IMG/VR virus record: IMGVR_UViG_3300046524_000273
Location: 1 to 42,031 of that record
Length of the DNA stretch: 42,031 nucleotides
Direction: 5' to 3' (one strand)
Source: a virus
This document shows positions 1-8,067 of this stretch, piece after piece (position 1 is the stretch's first letter; every line of letters starts with the position of its first letter). The notes beneath the pieces are model-generated. The model did not search any database and was not told where the DNA came from. It was given only the letters and a program-made list of their open reading frames with translations. The position numbers and the translations under genes are program-made.

Positions 1-27
1 TGCGCCCATTGCGGAAAAGCCGGGCGA

Positions 28-47
28 TTGCCCCACTTTTGCCCCAC
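28..47. repeat. Tandem direct repeat in host flank upstream of mutS
   Basis: TTGCCCCAC occurs at 28-36 and again at 39-47, an 11-base period, in the host DNA before mutS. Short tandem repeats of this kind are common as arm-type sites at the ends of integrative elements, so another element may end here. The window starts too close to judge. The rest of 1-74 shows no gene. Confidence 0.35.
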
Positions 48-74
48 ACCTTTCAACGAGTTTTCCGATTCCCA

Positions 75-128
75 ATGAATAAAGCCCTTTCCGACCTGTC
101 CTCCCACACGCCGATGATGCAGCAGTAG
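75..128 (+). pseudogene. mutS: 5' fragment of host mutS cut off by prophage integration
   Basis: ATG at 75 opens the host mutS frame and encodes [17 protein letters not shown], followed at once by a TAG (126-128) created at the phage junction. The last eleven residues match residues 2-12 of the mutS frame that restarts at 41882, so this is the original 5' end left behind at attL. Only 17 residues can be made, with none of the MutS domains, so this piece cannot repair mismatches. The host promoter and leader of mutS stay on this side, about 41.8 kb from the rest of the gene. Confidence 0.93.
114..127 (+). repeat. attL core (14 bp)
   Basis: ATGATGCAGCAGTA is identical here and at 41906-41919. 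To its left is host mutS sequence; to its right the sequence is unrelated to mutS. Homology to the right-end copy extends a further 21 bases leftward, but only at the amino-acid level (four of seven codons differ synonymously). This fixes the left prophage boundary. Confidence 0.93.
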
Positions 129-181
129 TATTGAAATTTGTCTACAGGCCTTGTATTTAAAGGGTATGCATTGAGAATCGT

Positions 182-301
182 CTAAAACTCCAAGCCGAGA
201 TAGGCGTATTTCAGACCAATAAAACCAAGCAAACCAATGACGGTATTAGACAGAGTTTTATCCTTCGGCCCACGTCCTGCCGATCGCACAAATTCACCCA
301 T
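182..301 (-). CDS. Small putative membrane peptide at the left prophage end
   Basis: A 39-codon frame begins MGEFVRSAGRG and ends KYAYLGLEF. A hydrophobic stretch (about residues 20-37, VIGLLGFIGLKYAYLG) could form one membrane helix after a basic N-terminus. The frame is open upstream to about 370, with a hydrophobic segment WPVLLVP just before the chosen ATG, so it may instead be the 3' remnant of a longer gene. No Shine-Dalgarno sequence is visible. It would be the last gene of the late operon, after the spanins. Function unknown; the call rests only on composition and orientation. Confidence 0.25.
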   Translation of the reverse strand: MGEFVRSAGRGPKDKTLSNTVIGLLGFIGLKYAYLGLEF

Positions 302-488
302 CGGTACAAGCAATACAGGCCAGGCGCGACATTTAATTATGACGTCAACACGGGGATGCACGGGGGATCAGCCCTTGAAATCAAGGGCCAATTCCCGAAG
401 TTTCCCCGCCCTACTCCCTCCTTCCCCGAAAAATTGGCCCAAGAATTGGCCCAACCATCTGCGGCGTTCTGCCGACTGAACACAATCT
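302..488. other. Non-coding left-end region with inverted and tandem repeats
   Basis: No convincing gene. A perfect 8-base inverted repeat GCCCTTGA-AA-TCAAGGGC lies at 371-388, and AATTGGCCCAA is repeated in tandem at 432-442 and 444-454. These lie about 250-330 bases inside attL, where arm-type integrase sites or a late-operon terminator would be expected. The hairpin has no T-run on either side, so arm sites are the likelier reading. Confidence 0.4.
432..454. repeat. Tandem repeat, possible integrase arm-type sites
   Basis: Two copies of AATTGGCCCAA with a 12-base period, plus the inverted sequence GGCCAATT close by at about 386-393. The position near attL and the short spacing fit arm-type sites of a tyrosine integrase. 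This is inference from position only. Confidence 0.35.
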
Positions 489-1004
489 CTAATTCGAAAG
501 ACCGTCATACGCCTGCTCGCAAGTCAGCCCCCGAGCTCTGGCTTGGTCAGCAATTGCAGCCAGCTCGCCCGCTCGCTGGTCAGCGCGCTTGAACACGTCG
601 GCAAGCACAGCGGCGGCACGGGCAGCTGCCTTGCTTGCGGAGGCAGCGCAGGTATTGCCGCTGGCTTCACTGGCTGCGAGTCGACGGGCAAGGTTGTCTG
701 CGGCGAGCTGCACGCCGTCAGCAGCAGCGCGAGCGGCAGCAGCATCAGCCATTGCCTGATCGATGATCTGTTGGCCATCTTGAATTGCCTTATTGATGGA
801 TTGTTGACGAGCCTGTTCTCTGGCGCGTTCGGCGGATTCGCGGGCAGCCAGAACCTTGGCGTCCAAGGTATTGCGGTCGTTCCATCTGCCAAGCCACTCG
901 GCATCCTTCACCGACAGACCGTGGTGGTAGGAACCAAACAATGCACCGACCGCCATCGCGAGCGCCGCAAAATAAGGAAGGCAACGCAACCACAACGGCT
1001 TCAT
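489..1004 (-). CDS. Rz-like inner-membrane spanin, DUF2514 type
   Basis: 171 residues. A hydrophobic N-terminal helix (about residues 8-25) is followed by a long alanine-, glutamine- and arginine-rich coiled coil and a C-terminal part with two cysteines. This is the layout of i-spanins, which stay in the inner membrane and reach through the periplasm to an outer-membrane partner to disrupt the outer membrane at lysis. It resembles the DUF2514 proteins of Pseudomonas phages. Its ATG overlaps the endolysin stop by four bases (ATGA), so the lysis genes are translationally coupled. The Rz1 partner lies wholly inside this gene in another frame. Confidence 0.85.
   Translation of the reverse strand: MKPLWLRCLPYFAALAMAVGALFGSYHHGLSVKDAEWLGRWNDRNTLDAKVLAARESAERAREQARQQSINKAIQDGQQIIDQAMADAAAARAAADGVQLAADNLARRLAASEASGNTCAASASKAAARAAAVLADVFKRADQRAGELAAIADQARARGLTCEQAYDGLSN
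524..778 (-). CDS. Rz1-like outer-membrane spanin lipoprotein nested in Rz
   Basis: 84 residues starting MANRSSIRQW, with hydrophobic LPLALLL and a lipobox ending LTAC, so the mature protein would begin at Cys about 23. The mature part is proline-rich (VDSQPVKPAAIPALPP), as in lambda Rz1. It is read in a different frame entirely inside the Rz-like gene. I chose the ATG at 776-778 because it sits directly before the signal peptide; the frame is open further upstream, but that extension has no signal-peptide character. Together with the DUF2514 protein it would form the spanin complex. Confidence 0.82.
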   Translation of the reverse strand: MANRSSIRQWLMLLPLALLLTACSSPQTTLPVDSQPVKPAAIPALPPQARQLPVPPLCLPTCSSALTSERASWLQLLTKPELGG

Positions 1005-1426
1005 GGCACATCCTTAAAGAACACGTGGTGACCGAGTCTCAACGTCTCCTTGGCGCCTTCCACCCAAGTCGGCGCCTTCGGCATCGTGGTGGCGTAGTAA
1101 TGGGTGGCACCACCGGTTGCGTCTGGAACCTTGCCATCGATCACTTGGTCAGCAGCGATACGGCATTGCGCCAGCTCCCGGAATGGAATCGGCCTCACGC
1201 CACTCAGGGAGGCGAAGTTCGGATCGTTCTTGTTCCAACAGCTGAACTGGTACGGTTTCTGGCACACGCCGGCATAGCCCTCACCCCACCACGACTTGGT
1301 CTTGCCGTCGTTCACGCGGTTTCGGATCGTCCAGGCCACGGCGATCTGACCGGCCAAGGATTCCCCGCGGGCCTCACCCCACAGCGTGCGGGCGAGGATG
1401 TCGCGGTCTTTTTCGGATACGTTCAT
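1001..1426 (-). CDS. Endolysin, SleB-type cell wall hydrolase
   Basis: 141 residues starting MNVSEKDRDIL. The N-terminal motif ARTLWGEARGE is the signature of the SleB/CwlJ-like hydrolase family, with the first Glu the probable catalytic acid. Downstream come NRV, the aromatic YQFSCWN segment and a C-terminal HYYAT motif. The family cleaves peptidoglycan, and the place just before the spanins marks this as the phage endolysin. There is no signal peptide, so export depends on the holin. GGAG eight bases upstream of the ATG at 1424-1426 decides the start over an in-frame upstream codon at 1459. Confidence 0.85.
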   Translation of the reverse strand: MNVSEKDRDILARTLWGEARGESLAGQIAVAWTIRNRVNDGKTKSWWGEGYAGVCQKPYQFSCWNKNDPNFASLSGVRPIPFRELAQCRIAADQVIDGKVPDATGGATHYYATTMPKAPTWVEGAKETLRLGHHVFFKDVP

Positions 1427-1441
1427 CACTTTTCTCCAGGC

Positions 1442-1468
1442 AAAAAAATACCCGCTCAATGGCGGGCT
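1442..1468 (-). terminator. Intrinsic terminator upstream of the endolysin
   Basis: On the minus strand a CCCGC / GCGGG stem is followed by ATTTTTTT. It lies between the tail accessory gene and the endolysin, so it would lower lysis-gene expression unless transcription is antiterminated. Confidence 0.6.
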
Positions 1469-1484
1469 ATCTACGCTCCAACAA

Positions 1485-1862
1485 TCACTCCTCAGGAGGA
1501 GATTCGTCCTCGATTGTTAGCGGCTCTTCCTGCACAGGTGGCATTTCTATCACTGCAGGATCTGGCACAAGGATGTGCAGAGTGATCATGTGCTTCAGGT
1601 CATAGGGCAGGCCGTCTTTCGTGACGGTTACCGTCAGCACGCCATCCGCGAAATCGGTTTCCACCTCCGCACGATTGTCCACCTGGTTGACCGTGTAGCC
1701 CCAACCATCATCAACCGGTGGAAAAGGGACCATGCCAAGGCAACCAGAGATCCGGTAAACCCCCTTAGAGGAACGGGATGACGTGACAGCAGTATCGCCT
1801 TGCGTCACAAAGTCATAAGTGACGCCGGTCGCACCCAACACGTTAATAGCAGCTCTCGCCAT
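1485..1862 (-). CDS. Hypothetical tail-fibre-associated protein
   Basis: 125 residues starting MARAAINVLG. It has no signal peptide or membrane segment. The middle (VLTVTVTKDGLPYDLKHM) alternates hydrophobic residues like a beta-rich fold, and the C-terminus is very acidic and proline-rich (EEPLTIEDESPPEE). It starts two bases after the tail-fibre stop, where small fibre-assembly or fibre-cap proteins are usual. I do not recognise a named family; involvement in fibre assembly is inferred from position only. Confidence 0.6.
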   Translation of the reverse strand: MARAAINVLGATGVTYDFVTQGDTAVTSSRSSKGVYRISGCLGMVPFPPVDDGWGYTVNQVDNRAEVETDFADGVLTVTVTKDGLPYDLKHMITLHILVPDPAVIEMPPVQEEPLTIEDESPPEE

Positions 1863-1864
1863 GA

Positions 1865-2719
1865 TCAGATCGCCTTCAGTGTGCCGTCAGCGGCTCGGGT
1901 GGTATTTGATGTGCCGTATTGAATTGTCCACGCAGACCAGCCAGCGGCGGCTGAGAAAAATCTAGTCGCAATCCTGCCGCCAGTGAAAACCTCGTAAGCA
2001 ATTTGGTAATAGTTACTGTTTGCCTGAGTCATGGTCCTCAGGAATCCGTAAGGAAATGGCAGTGGGCCTGCTGTTTGTGGGGTGCTAAACCACTGATCCG
2101 AACCGGAAAGTCCGCCCGATTGCATATCTGTGATCGGAGTAACGTGGGTAAGCCCCAGTCCGTAGTCCAGGGTTTTAACAACCTGGCCGGCTATGGAGCT
2201 GTTTGACGAGGTAGTCACGTTCGAGGTCGATGCTGTGCCGAGCCCCAGACTGGAACGCGCAGCCGCCTGAGTGTTTCCACCAGTCCCGCCCTTGGCTACG
2301 GGAACGATGTTTTCGACGGCCGCCGCCCCAAGGCCCAGCCCAGCGCGGGCGCCGGCTTGGTCAGACCCGCCCGTGCCGCCTTTGCTTACGGGCAATATGT
2401 CGTAGTTGCCGGTCGTGCCCAATGCGGCGAGCTTCGCACCAAACTGAAGATTGATGTTATTGAACGCATCCGCCAGGGTCTTGGGATATCCCTGAACCGG
2501 CATGATGGCGTAAGCCACGCCGCTGGCAGTCACCCCTTTGTACGCTGGAATAATGGATATCACCGTCGCGCTTGCGACGTTGCTGATCTCGTAATTCAAA
2601 CCGTCAGGACCAACGAATGCATCACCAACCCTTGAGTTGGCTGCAAAGTCTGCATTCGTGCCGACGACGGTGGTTGATCCATTAGTAACGGCAACCGTCC
2701 CCCCTCTGAGCCAAGGCAT
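1865..2719 (-). CDS. Tail fibre protein with glycine-rich repeats
   Basis: 284 residues. The N-terminal part (about 1-90) resembles a phage baseplate or tip attachment module. It is followed by two tandem repeats of about 26 residues, each with PV(S/A)KGGTGG and a GLGLG(A/T)A end (about residues 105-160), a motif of trimeric phage fibres. The C-terminal 100 residues (YGFLRTMTQ, YQIAYEVFTGG, WSAWTIQYG) look like a receptor-binding tip. It lies at the end of the tail genes after a terminator. It probably binds the cell surface; the receptor cannot be deduced. Confidence 0.8.
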   Translation of the reverse strand: MPWLRGGTVAVTNGSTTVVGTNADFAANSRVGDAFVGPDGLNYEISNVASATVISIIPAYKGVTASGVAYAIMPVQGYPKTLADAFNNINLQFGAKLAALGTTGNYDILPVSKGGTGGSDQAGARAGLGLGAAAVENIVPVAKGGTGGNTQAAARSSLGLGTASTSNVTTSSNSSIAGQVVKTLDYGLGLTHVTPITDMQSGGLSGSDQWFSTPQTAGPLPFPYGFLRTMTQANSNYYQIAYEVFTGGRIATRFFSAAAGWSAWTIQYGTSNTTRAADGTLKAI

Positions 2720-2742
2720 GGCGCCTCCTTAATTTTGGGTAA

Positions 2743-2766
2743 CAAAAAACCCGCGCAAGGCGGGCT
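2743..2766 (-). terminator. Intrinsic terminator before the tail fibre gene
   Basis: On the minus strand AGCCCGC-loop-GCGGG is followed by six T. It separates the 2784-3509 gene from the fibre gene and resembles the one before the endolysin. Confidence 0.65.
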
Positions 2767-2783
2767 ATTGGATTGGGCTTTGT

Positions 2784-3509
2784 TTACAGCGGCCGCATGG
2801 GTCTGGCGGCAAAGGTGGTTCGACCATTCTTAGCGGTGCCACCTTCCGAGCTAACCATTGCCCCCACGTAACCATTCAATGTTGAGCGCACCCCCGCATG
2901 AAAGCCGCAAGGCGTTTCAAGGGTGCTGTTGCCGTTGTAGATCTTTCCACCGAGCAACGTTGAGGCGAGAAAGTAGTCCTCATACGAACCGGTCCATGGC
3001 ATCTGAAAACCAGACCAATACACGCCCGACTGCTCTTGACCACGACTGTCCAGCGACCAACCTTCGTTGATGGGCAAACCAGTCATTACCAGCAGGTTGT
3101 CGGCACCCACAAAAATCTGTTCGCCAGCCGCATTCCGCAATCGCAGATCATATTGATTGGGCGGCGATGTGGAACGAAAGGTCGCCACCAACCACTTGCC
3201 GCTGCAATCCGAACTGTTGAAAGGCGACATCAACTGCAATTTGAAGTAGAAGCCTGTCCAGTTGCCTGGGCCACCGGTATGCATCAGCGTGTGATACATG
3301 CCCTGATTCGTTGGATTCAGGAATACATGCGGAGCCTCTGTAGTTGTGATCGGCACCGGATAAGTGATCACGGCCTGAGTAATAGTTGTGGGTGCGCCGG
3401 GCGGTTTGCCAATGGTGTAACTGCCGGATGCAGCGACATTCAGCGCTCTATTTTCACTATCGATCTGAAATAAGTTCTGCCCATTGCGAGATCTGAAACC
3501 GTAAGTCAT
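2784..3509 (-). CDS. Hypothetical tail-associated protein
   Basis: 241 residues starting MTYGFRSRNGQNLFQID. This opening is like many small siphovirus proteins encoded after the J-type tip protein. The protein is rich in Gly, Asn, Thr and aromatic residues, has no membrane segment and looks beta-structured. It follows the 98-residue gene by eight bases and ends before a terminator, so it belongs to the tail operon. A surface-exposed tail or fibre accessory role is likely from position, but I recognise no named domain. Confidence 0.65.
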   Translation of the reverse strand: MTYGFRSRNGQNLFQIDSENRALNVAASGSYTIGKPPGAPTTITQAVITYPVPITTTEAPHVFLNPTNQGMYHTLMHTGGPGNWTGFYFKLQLMSPFNSSDCSGKWLVATFRSTSPPNQYDLRLRNAAGEQIFVGADNLLVMTGLPINEGWSLDSRGQEQSGVYWSGFQMPWTGSYEDYFLASTLLGGKIYNGNSTLETPCGFHAGVRSTLNGYVGAMVSSEGGTAKNGRTTFAARPMRPL

Positions 3510-3517
3510 ATCCGCTC

Positions 3518-3814
3518 CTACTGGTAAGTCAGAATAAACACGTTGAGCACCAGGCCCTGCCCTCGCCTTACCTTTAGCTGTCCGGTAGACCAGAAGACCG
3601 CCGGCAATGAGACAGACTCACTGGCTTGAGTTTGAAGTGTGGCGCAGACGAATGACTGCGCCGTTATTTCCGGCATGTCGATGAAACTGGTGAAGTCGCT
3701 GGTGATGGGTGGGACAGTCACCTGTTTCGTCACAATTGACCGAACCGTCATCGTTGAAGTGTCGAGCGTGATAGCGCCCGCTGCGTTTTTGGTCCTTGCT
3801 CCGTAATAAGCCAT
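3518..3814 (-). CDS. Hypothetical tail protein coupled to the J-type tip gene
   Basis: 98 residues starting MAYYGARTKNAAGA. The ATG overlaps the stop of the tail tip gene as TGATG, which decides the start over a TTG one codon upstream and predicts coupled translation. The sequence is beta-rich (TMTVRSIVTKQVTVPP, LKVRRGQGLVLNVFIL), with no signal or membrane segment. Small proteins of this kind follow J in many Pseudomonas siphophages. Function not known. Confidence 0.7.
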   Translation of the reverse strand: MAYYGARTKNAAGAITLDTSTMTVRSIVTKQVTVPPITSDFTSFIDMPEITAQSFVCATLQTQASESVSLPAVFWSTGQLKVRRGQGLVLNVFILTYQ

Positions 3815-6800
3815 CAACCAATTTTCCCGAACGCAGCACGCTCTGTGTTGTTCCCGTCGTAGGCGAACATGCCGTAGTTGTTGAGCAGCATCGAACCGTC
3901 GGCTGTCTGACCGCGAAGTGTCAGGGTCCCAGCAGGGATGTTGATTTCCAGCAGCGGCAACCCTTGGGAGTTCAAAGCAGCAGATCTGAGCGTCATTCCA
4001 AGAATGAGCTCCTTGATGAAGGCGGTGCTGATGATCGCGGTGTTGATGAACACCTGGCCGCCCTGTACCACAAACGGGGCAATCATCTGGCCGCTGACCT
4101 CATCAAGAATCGCAAAGCGTTGGGCGAACGCTAGAATCTGCGACTCCTGCGTCTGCCCCTCTACCCCGATGGCCAGTGCCGCCATGACGGTTCGCCCATC
4201 CACCGTAGTGGACGTCTTAATGGTGGTCAGTGCCGAAACTTTACCGTTCAACCCCGAGATGGCCGAGGTGGCCGTTTCCGCTTTGGCGTTCGCACCGTTG
4301 GCCGACGCGGTCACGCTGTCAATCTTCTGCGCCGTGGCCTCCTTGTCTGTGGCAACAGCAGATTCAAGCGCGGTGAGATTGGTGGCATTCTGCCCGACCG
4401 CTGCGTCAATTGAAGTGAAGCGCGTGGCCGAAGCCAGCTTCTCCTCTGCTAGCACTTTGTCAGTCTGGACAATGCTCGCAGTGTTGTTATAGCCCTTCAG
4501 CGCATCATTCATCGCCGCCGCGCCGTCGTCATCGCGAGAGGCCGCTTGCAACGCCTGAACGGTCGAAGCTTGGGCGGTGACCTTGCCATCGAGGGTGTCA
4601 ATTTGGGTGGTGTGCTGTTGGATCTGCAAGGCCATCGCATTGGTGGTTTCGGCGATGGTTCCCATGTCGTACCAAAATGCAGCGTTCGGTGGGGTGGTCC
4701 CGGCTGGAACTGCCTTTATAGCTGAGAACAAGCGGCCATCTAGTCGCACCACCTCCCCTTTGCCGTATGGCTTAGCCGGGTCATATACCATTGCGTCGGT
4801 GATTTCACTGATCAGCTCTTCCAGCTGCTGCTTGGCGGCCTCAATGCGCCCGTTGACGGAGTCCGTACCGTCCCCGGAAATCTTGCCGATCTCTTCGAAC
4901 AGCTGTTGCCCCAAGGCTGACGCTTGGATTTTCCCAATGAAATACGGCTCATACTCCGCTTGGTCGACACTCGGCTGACCATTTACCCCATTGATTGCCG
5001 GATACCACGGCCCGACATTTCCGGTTCGGTCCACCAGTCGCGCCCAGAAAAACAGGCTGGTGCCGGGCACGATGTTCTGCATTTCGTGATTCGCCTGCGG
5101 GTAGGCGAAATCCGCCAGCTTCACAGCGGTGGCCAAGTCGTTGGCCTTGTTGTTCCAGATCTCGGTGCGCTGTGTGTCCTCCGCACCAGGCGGGAAGCCC
5201 CACTCCAATCCGATCCCGTAGACCTTGCTGGTGGTGCGCAGGAATGACACCGCCGGCGGCAATCCCTCCTTGCCCTTGAGAACAACTTCGTTGCTGGTGC
5301 CCCAGATGGAAGAAACGTCCATGGCGTTGATCGCACTGACACGCGCAACGTATCGCCCACTGTAGATCCCCTCGACTTCCGTTCCGAGGTTTCCAGTGCG
5401 AGGTAGGCGAATCCAGCTGCCGCTTTCCTTACGCCATTCAACGTTGTACGCAATCGCTCCCGGTACCGACGCCCAAGCGATACGCATAGTGCTAATCGCT
5501 ATCCCTTGCGACACCACGCTGCGAGACTCGATGGCTATACCTGTCGGAGCCGGCATAACACCTGGTGGAATGATGCTGATCGGTTGCGGGTCGATCCTCG
5601 CACCGGTATCAATGGCGGCGTATTTCTGCGGTTCATGTTGAATAGCCGAGATTTTGAACTGATGTAGACCTTGCGGTTCGATGGTCTGCACGCGAAAACG
5701 CATCACAGCCAGATCAGCACTTTCAACGGACCAGCTGCACTCTGAGGCTGGCAACTCCGAATAATCCGCCAGCACGGTAATCTGGCGACCCAATACCGAT
5801 TTGACAATGCGCCCTTCAGACTTGCCGCTTGGCAGGTTGATGATCAACCGATCCTCTGGCTTGATCTGCGCATCGATGTCGATAGTGATCACGCGCTTGG
5901 TAGCAGCGCTGATCCTGCCGCCGTTGGGGCGCCCAGATAGCAGCTCGTCAGCCACGCAAATGATCTGGCCTGGCTCGACGTTTCGCCCTTCCATGCCAGT
6001 GGTGAAGCTGACCGACCAGCTTTCATATTGCTCGGACTTCAGCGCCCAGACACCGTGACGCATGGCCTGGCCTTCCGATGTGCAGCCAAAAGCCCCCACG
6101 TCCAACATGCGGTGACCTAGAGCCCCGATCATTTCCTCATTGGTTACAGCAACCGGTTGGGTCTTGAACTCGTTGGCTGGGTTATCCCAGGCAACCTTTG
6201 CCCGGGTGTGCCGGTCTGGCCAGGCGGCAGCGCCATACTCAAACTCGCCGATGACGTTCGACCGAGTGAATACGTAACCGTCTTCATTACCAGGGATGTC
6301 GGCGATCATTGTGACCATTGAACCGTTCCAGCAGCTGCTGCCGTGGAACACGCTGGCCAGATCGGACAGCAAGGCGTACCCCTCAGCCTGGTCCTGGATG
6401 TAGACGTTGGTGGTCATGCGTGGCTCTAGTTCGCCCTTACCATTCGACACAAACACGTCGCAGTAGCGACCGATCTCGTACAGTGTCCAGCGGTCAACCA
6501 TATCTGCCGAAATACGACGGCCCAGCCCATAGCGGCGGTGCAACATCAGGTCGTACCAGACCCATGCCGGGTTATTTGAATAGGCCTGCTTGAAGGTGCC
6601 ATCCCAGTTGCCGACGTAAGTGCGGCTCTCTGGGTCATAGTTGCTCGGAACCCGAATGATTCGGCCGCGAGCGCGCAAGCTGAACTTCGGAGTGTCTTGA
6701 AACTGCTTGGCATCGAACTGCAAGCCACCCAGCGCCAAGTTTGGATAACGCAGCTTGGCATCGATGACCTCGGTCAGCGCCTTGATGCGCATCAGGTCTG

Positions 6801-7461
6801 CCCAGTTGCTGTCGTTCCGGTTGGCCGTCAGTCGGCGCACGCGCACCAGGGCGCTGGTGAAGCCTTCTGGCAGATCGATCCGATGGCTACGCTCGTACTC
6901 GGTGGTTCCTTTGTCATCGAGCGTGGCAGAAAGCACCGTTTGATAACTTGCGCCGTCGACAGAGAGATCAATCGCGTAGTCGATCCGGTAACCGACCTGA
7001 TCGCCGTTACTCTTCAGCTCCCAGATCTGCGGCCACGACAAACGAATGCGTACTGCCGATAGCTGCCGATCGGTAATGGCGCGCGTCCAGGCATTGTCCG
7101 AAGTCAACTCAACCGGCAGCCCCTGAGACGCTTCATTCTCGACCGCCGGAAAGCCGGCAATGTGTTCCTGATCTACCGTGCCCGGGCGAAAATCCCAATG
7201 GGTGCCGGGAAAGTTTTCGCTGCCATCTGGAGAGATCAGCGGCGTGCCGTTGAGCTTTACCGATCTCAGTCCGTCGACCGGGCCAACGATTGGACCCTCG
7301 CTGAGGATGTAGAGCAACTTGGCCGTAGCAATGGACAGCGCACTGTCTGGCGCCTTGTAGGGCTGATGAGGCTTTGTCTCGCCCCCTTTCGCCCCTGAAA
7401 TCCGGACAGCAGCAGGCCGGCGCCGACGTTTAGCAACGGGCACTGAAGCATTCTTGGACAT
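3814..7461 (-). CDS. Tail tip / host specificity protein, lambda J-like
   Basis: 1215 residues, close to the size of lambda J (1132). The first 80 residues are basic, then the region with SIATAKLLYILSEGPIVG and VKLNGTPL matches the N-terminal part typical of J. The middle carries fibronectin-III-like segments (AYNVEWRKESGSWIRL). A long alanine-rich coiled coil (about residues 860-1090) and a C-terminal beta region (TLTLRGQTADGSM) follow. J forms the central tip of the tail and decides host range. The gene follows the I homologue and is coupled to the next gene, the standard order of lambda-like tails. Confidence 0.93.
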   Translation of the reverse strand: MSKNASVPVAKRRRRPAAVRISGAKGGETKPHQPYKAPDSALSIATAKLLYILSEGPIVGPVDGLRSVKLNGTPLISPDGSENFPGTHWDFRPGTVDQEHIAGFPAVENEASQGLPVELTSDNAWTRAITDRQLSAVRIRLSWPQIWELKSNGDQVGYRIDYAIDLSVDGASYQTVLSATLDDKGTTEYERSHRIDLPEGFTSALVRVRRLTANRNDSNWADLMRIKALTEVIDAKLRYPNLALGGLQFDAKQFQDTPKFSLRARGRIIRVPSNYDPESRTYVGNWDGTFKQAYSNNPAWVWYDLMLHRRYGLGRRISADMVDRWTLYEIGRYCDVFVSNGKGELEPRMTTNVYIQDQAEGYALLSDLASVFHGSSCWNGSMVTMIADIPGNEDGYVFTRSNVIGEFEYGAAAWPDRHTRAKVAWDNPANEFKTQPVAVTNEEMIGALGHRMLDVGAFGCTSEGQAMRHGVWALKSEQYESWSVSFTTGMEGRNVEPGQIICVADELLSGRPNGGRISAATKRVITIDIDAQIKPEDRLIINLPSGKSEGRIVKSVLGRQITVLADYSELPASECSWSVESADLAVMRFRVQTIEPQGLHQFKISAIQHEPQKYAAIDTGARIDPQPISIIPPGVMPAPTGIAIESRSVVSQGIAISTMRIAWASVPGAIAYNVEWRKESGSWIRLPRTGNLGTEVEGIYSGRYVARVSAINAMDVSSIWGTSNEVVLKGKEGLPPAVSFLRTTSKVYGIGLEWGFPPGAEDTQRTEIWNNKANDLATAVKLADFAYPQANHEMQNIVPGTSLFFWARLVDRTGNVGPWYPAINGVNGQPSVDQAEYEPYFIGKIQASALGQQLFEEIGKISGDGTDSVNGRIEAAKQQLEELISEITDAMVYDPAKPYGKGEVVRLDGRLFSAIKAVPAGTTPPNAAFWYDMGTIAETTNAMALQIQQHTTQIDTLDGKVTAQASTVQALQAASRDDDGAAAMNDALKGYNNTASIVQTDKVLAEEKLASATRFTSIDAAVGQNATNLTALESAVATDKEATAQKIDSVTASANGANAKAETATSAISGLNGKVSALTTIKTSTTVDGRTVMAALAIGVEGQTQESQILAFAQRFAILDEVSGQMIAPFVVQGGQVFINTAIISTAFIKELILGMTLRSAALNSQGLPLLEINIPAGTLTLRGQTADGSMLLNNYGMFAYDGNNTERAAFGKIG

Positions 7462-7470
7462 GGGTTTCCC

Positions 7471-8067
7471 TTACTGCTGATCTTCCGCGTAGATGCCGGC
7501 CGAGCCGAGAGCTCCGCCAATGTCGCGCTCACCGTAGAGCAGTGGCTTACAGCGACCCTGTGCGGTCGTTGTAACGGCGCCACCAAAGGCGTAGGAGGGT
7601 TTGTTGCCATCACCTTCATTGTTGAGAAGACCAGCCGGTGAGGGTGACATCGACATTGCAATACCGCCCAGCATCAGGCCGGCACCAATGGCGGCGAGGT
7701 AATACTGACCTGAGACCGCTCCAACAACGATGAGCGCCAACCCGGCAATGGTGGCAAAGATGCCGCCTGACTTACTGCCGATTACGATCGGTGCGATGCG
7801 AATCGGCTCAATGCTGTCCGACCGCATCTCGACCTCGTCACCAGCCAAGTTCTGTTTTCCTCGGAATACTGCGTAGGTCAGACCTCGTTCTTCGGAAAAC
7901 CTCAGGAAGCGCTTAAAACCCGGGATCGTTACGCACAGAGCGTGGATCGCCTCCGCCCCTGAAGCCACAGCCAACCGATGCTCGCGACCGAACCTAGCAC
8001 CGAGCACTCCATACAGCAGCACCAGCACAACCAATGGCTGTGGCGCGACCATTGTTCTCATCGCCAT
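7471..8067 (-). CDS. Tail tip assembly protein, lambda I-like
   Basis: 198 residues. The N-terminal half includes GARFGREHRLAVAS and GFKRFLRFSEERGLTYAVF. A glycine-rich hydrophobic region (GIFATIAGLALIVVGAV and YYLAAIGAGLMLGGIAM) follows, then a C-terminal tail with GRCKPLLYGE. This is the pattern of lambda gpI. Its ATG overlaps the K stop (TGATG), and J follows ten bases later. It takes part in tail tip assembly. Confidence 0.88.
   Translation of the reverse strand: MAMRTMVAPQPLVVLVLLYGVLGARFGREHRLAVASGAEAIHALCVTIPGFKRFLRFSEERGLTYAVFRGKQNLAGDEVEMRSDSIEPIRIAPIVIGSKSGGIFATIAGLALIVVGAVSGQYYLAAIGAGLMLGGIAMSMSPSPAGLLNNEGDGNKPSYAFGGAVTTTAQGRCKPLLYGERDIGGALGSAGIYAEDQQ

Noticed and set aside
237-592. 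Two plus-strand frames of 78-80 codons near the left end
   Set aside because: They overlap each other, have no ribosome-binding site, run against the late operon and have low-complexity Pro/Ser composition.
543-1585. Long plus-strand frames opposite the spanin and endolysin genes
   Set aside because: They are antisense shadows of genes with clear families and signals.
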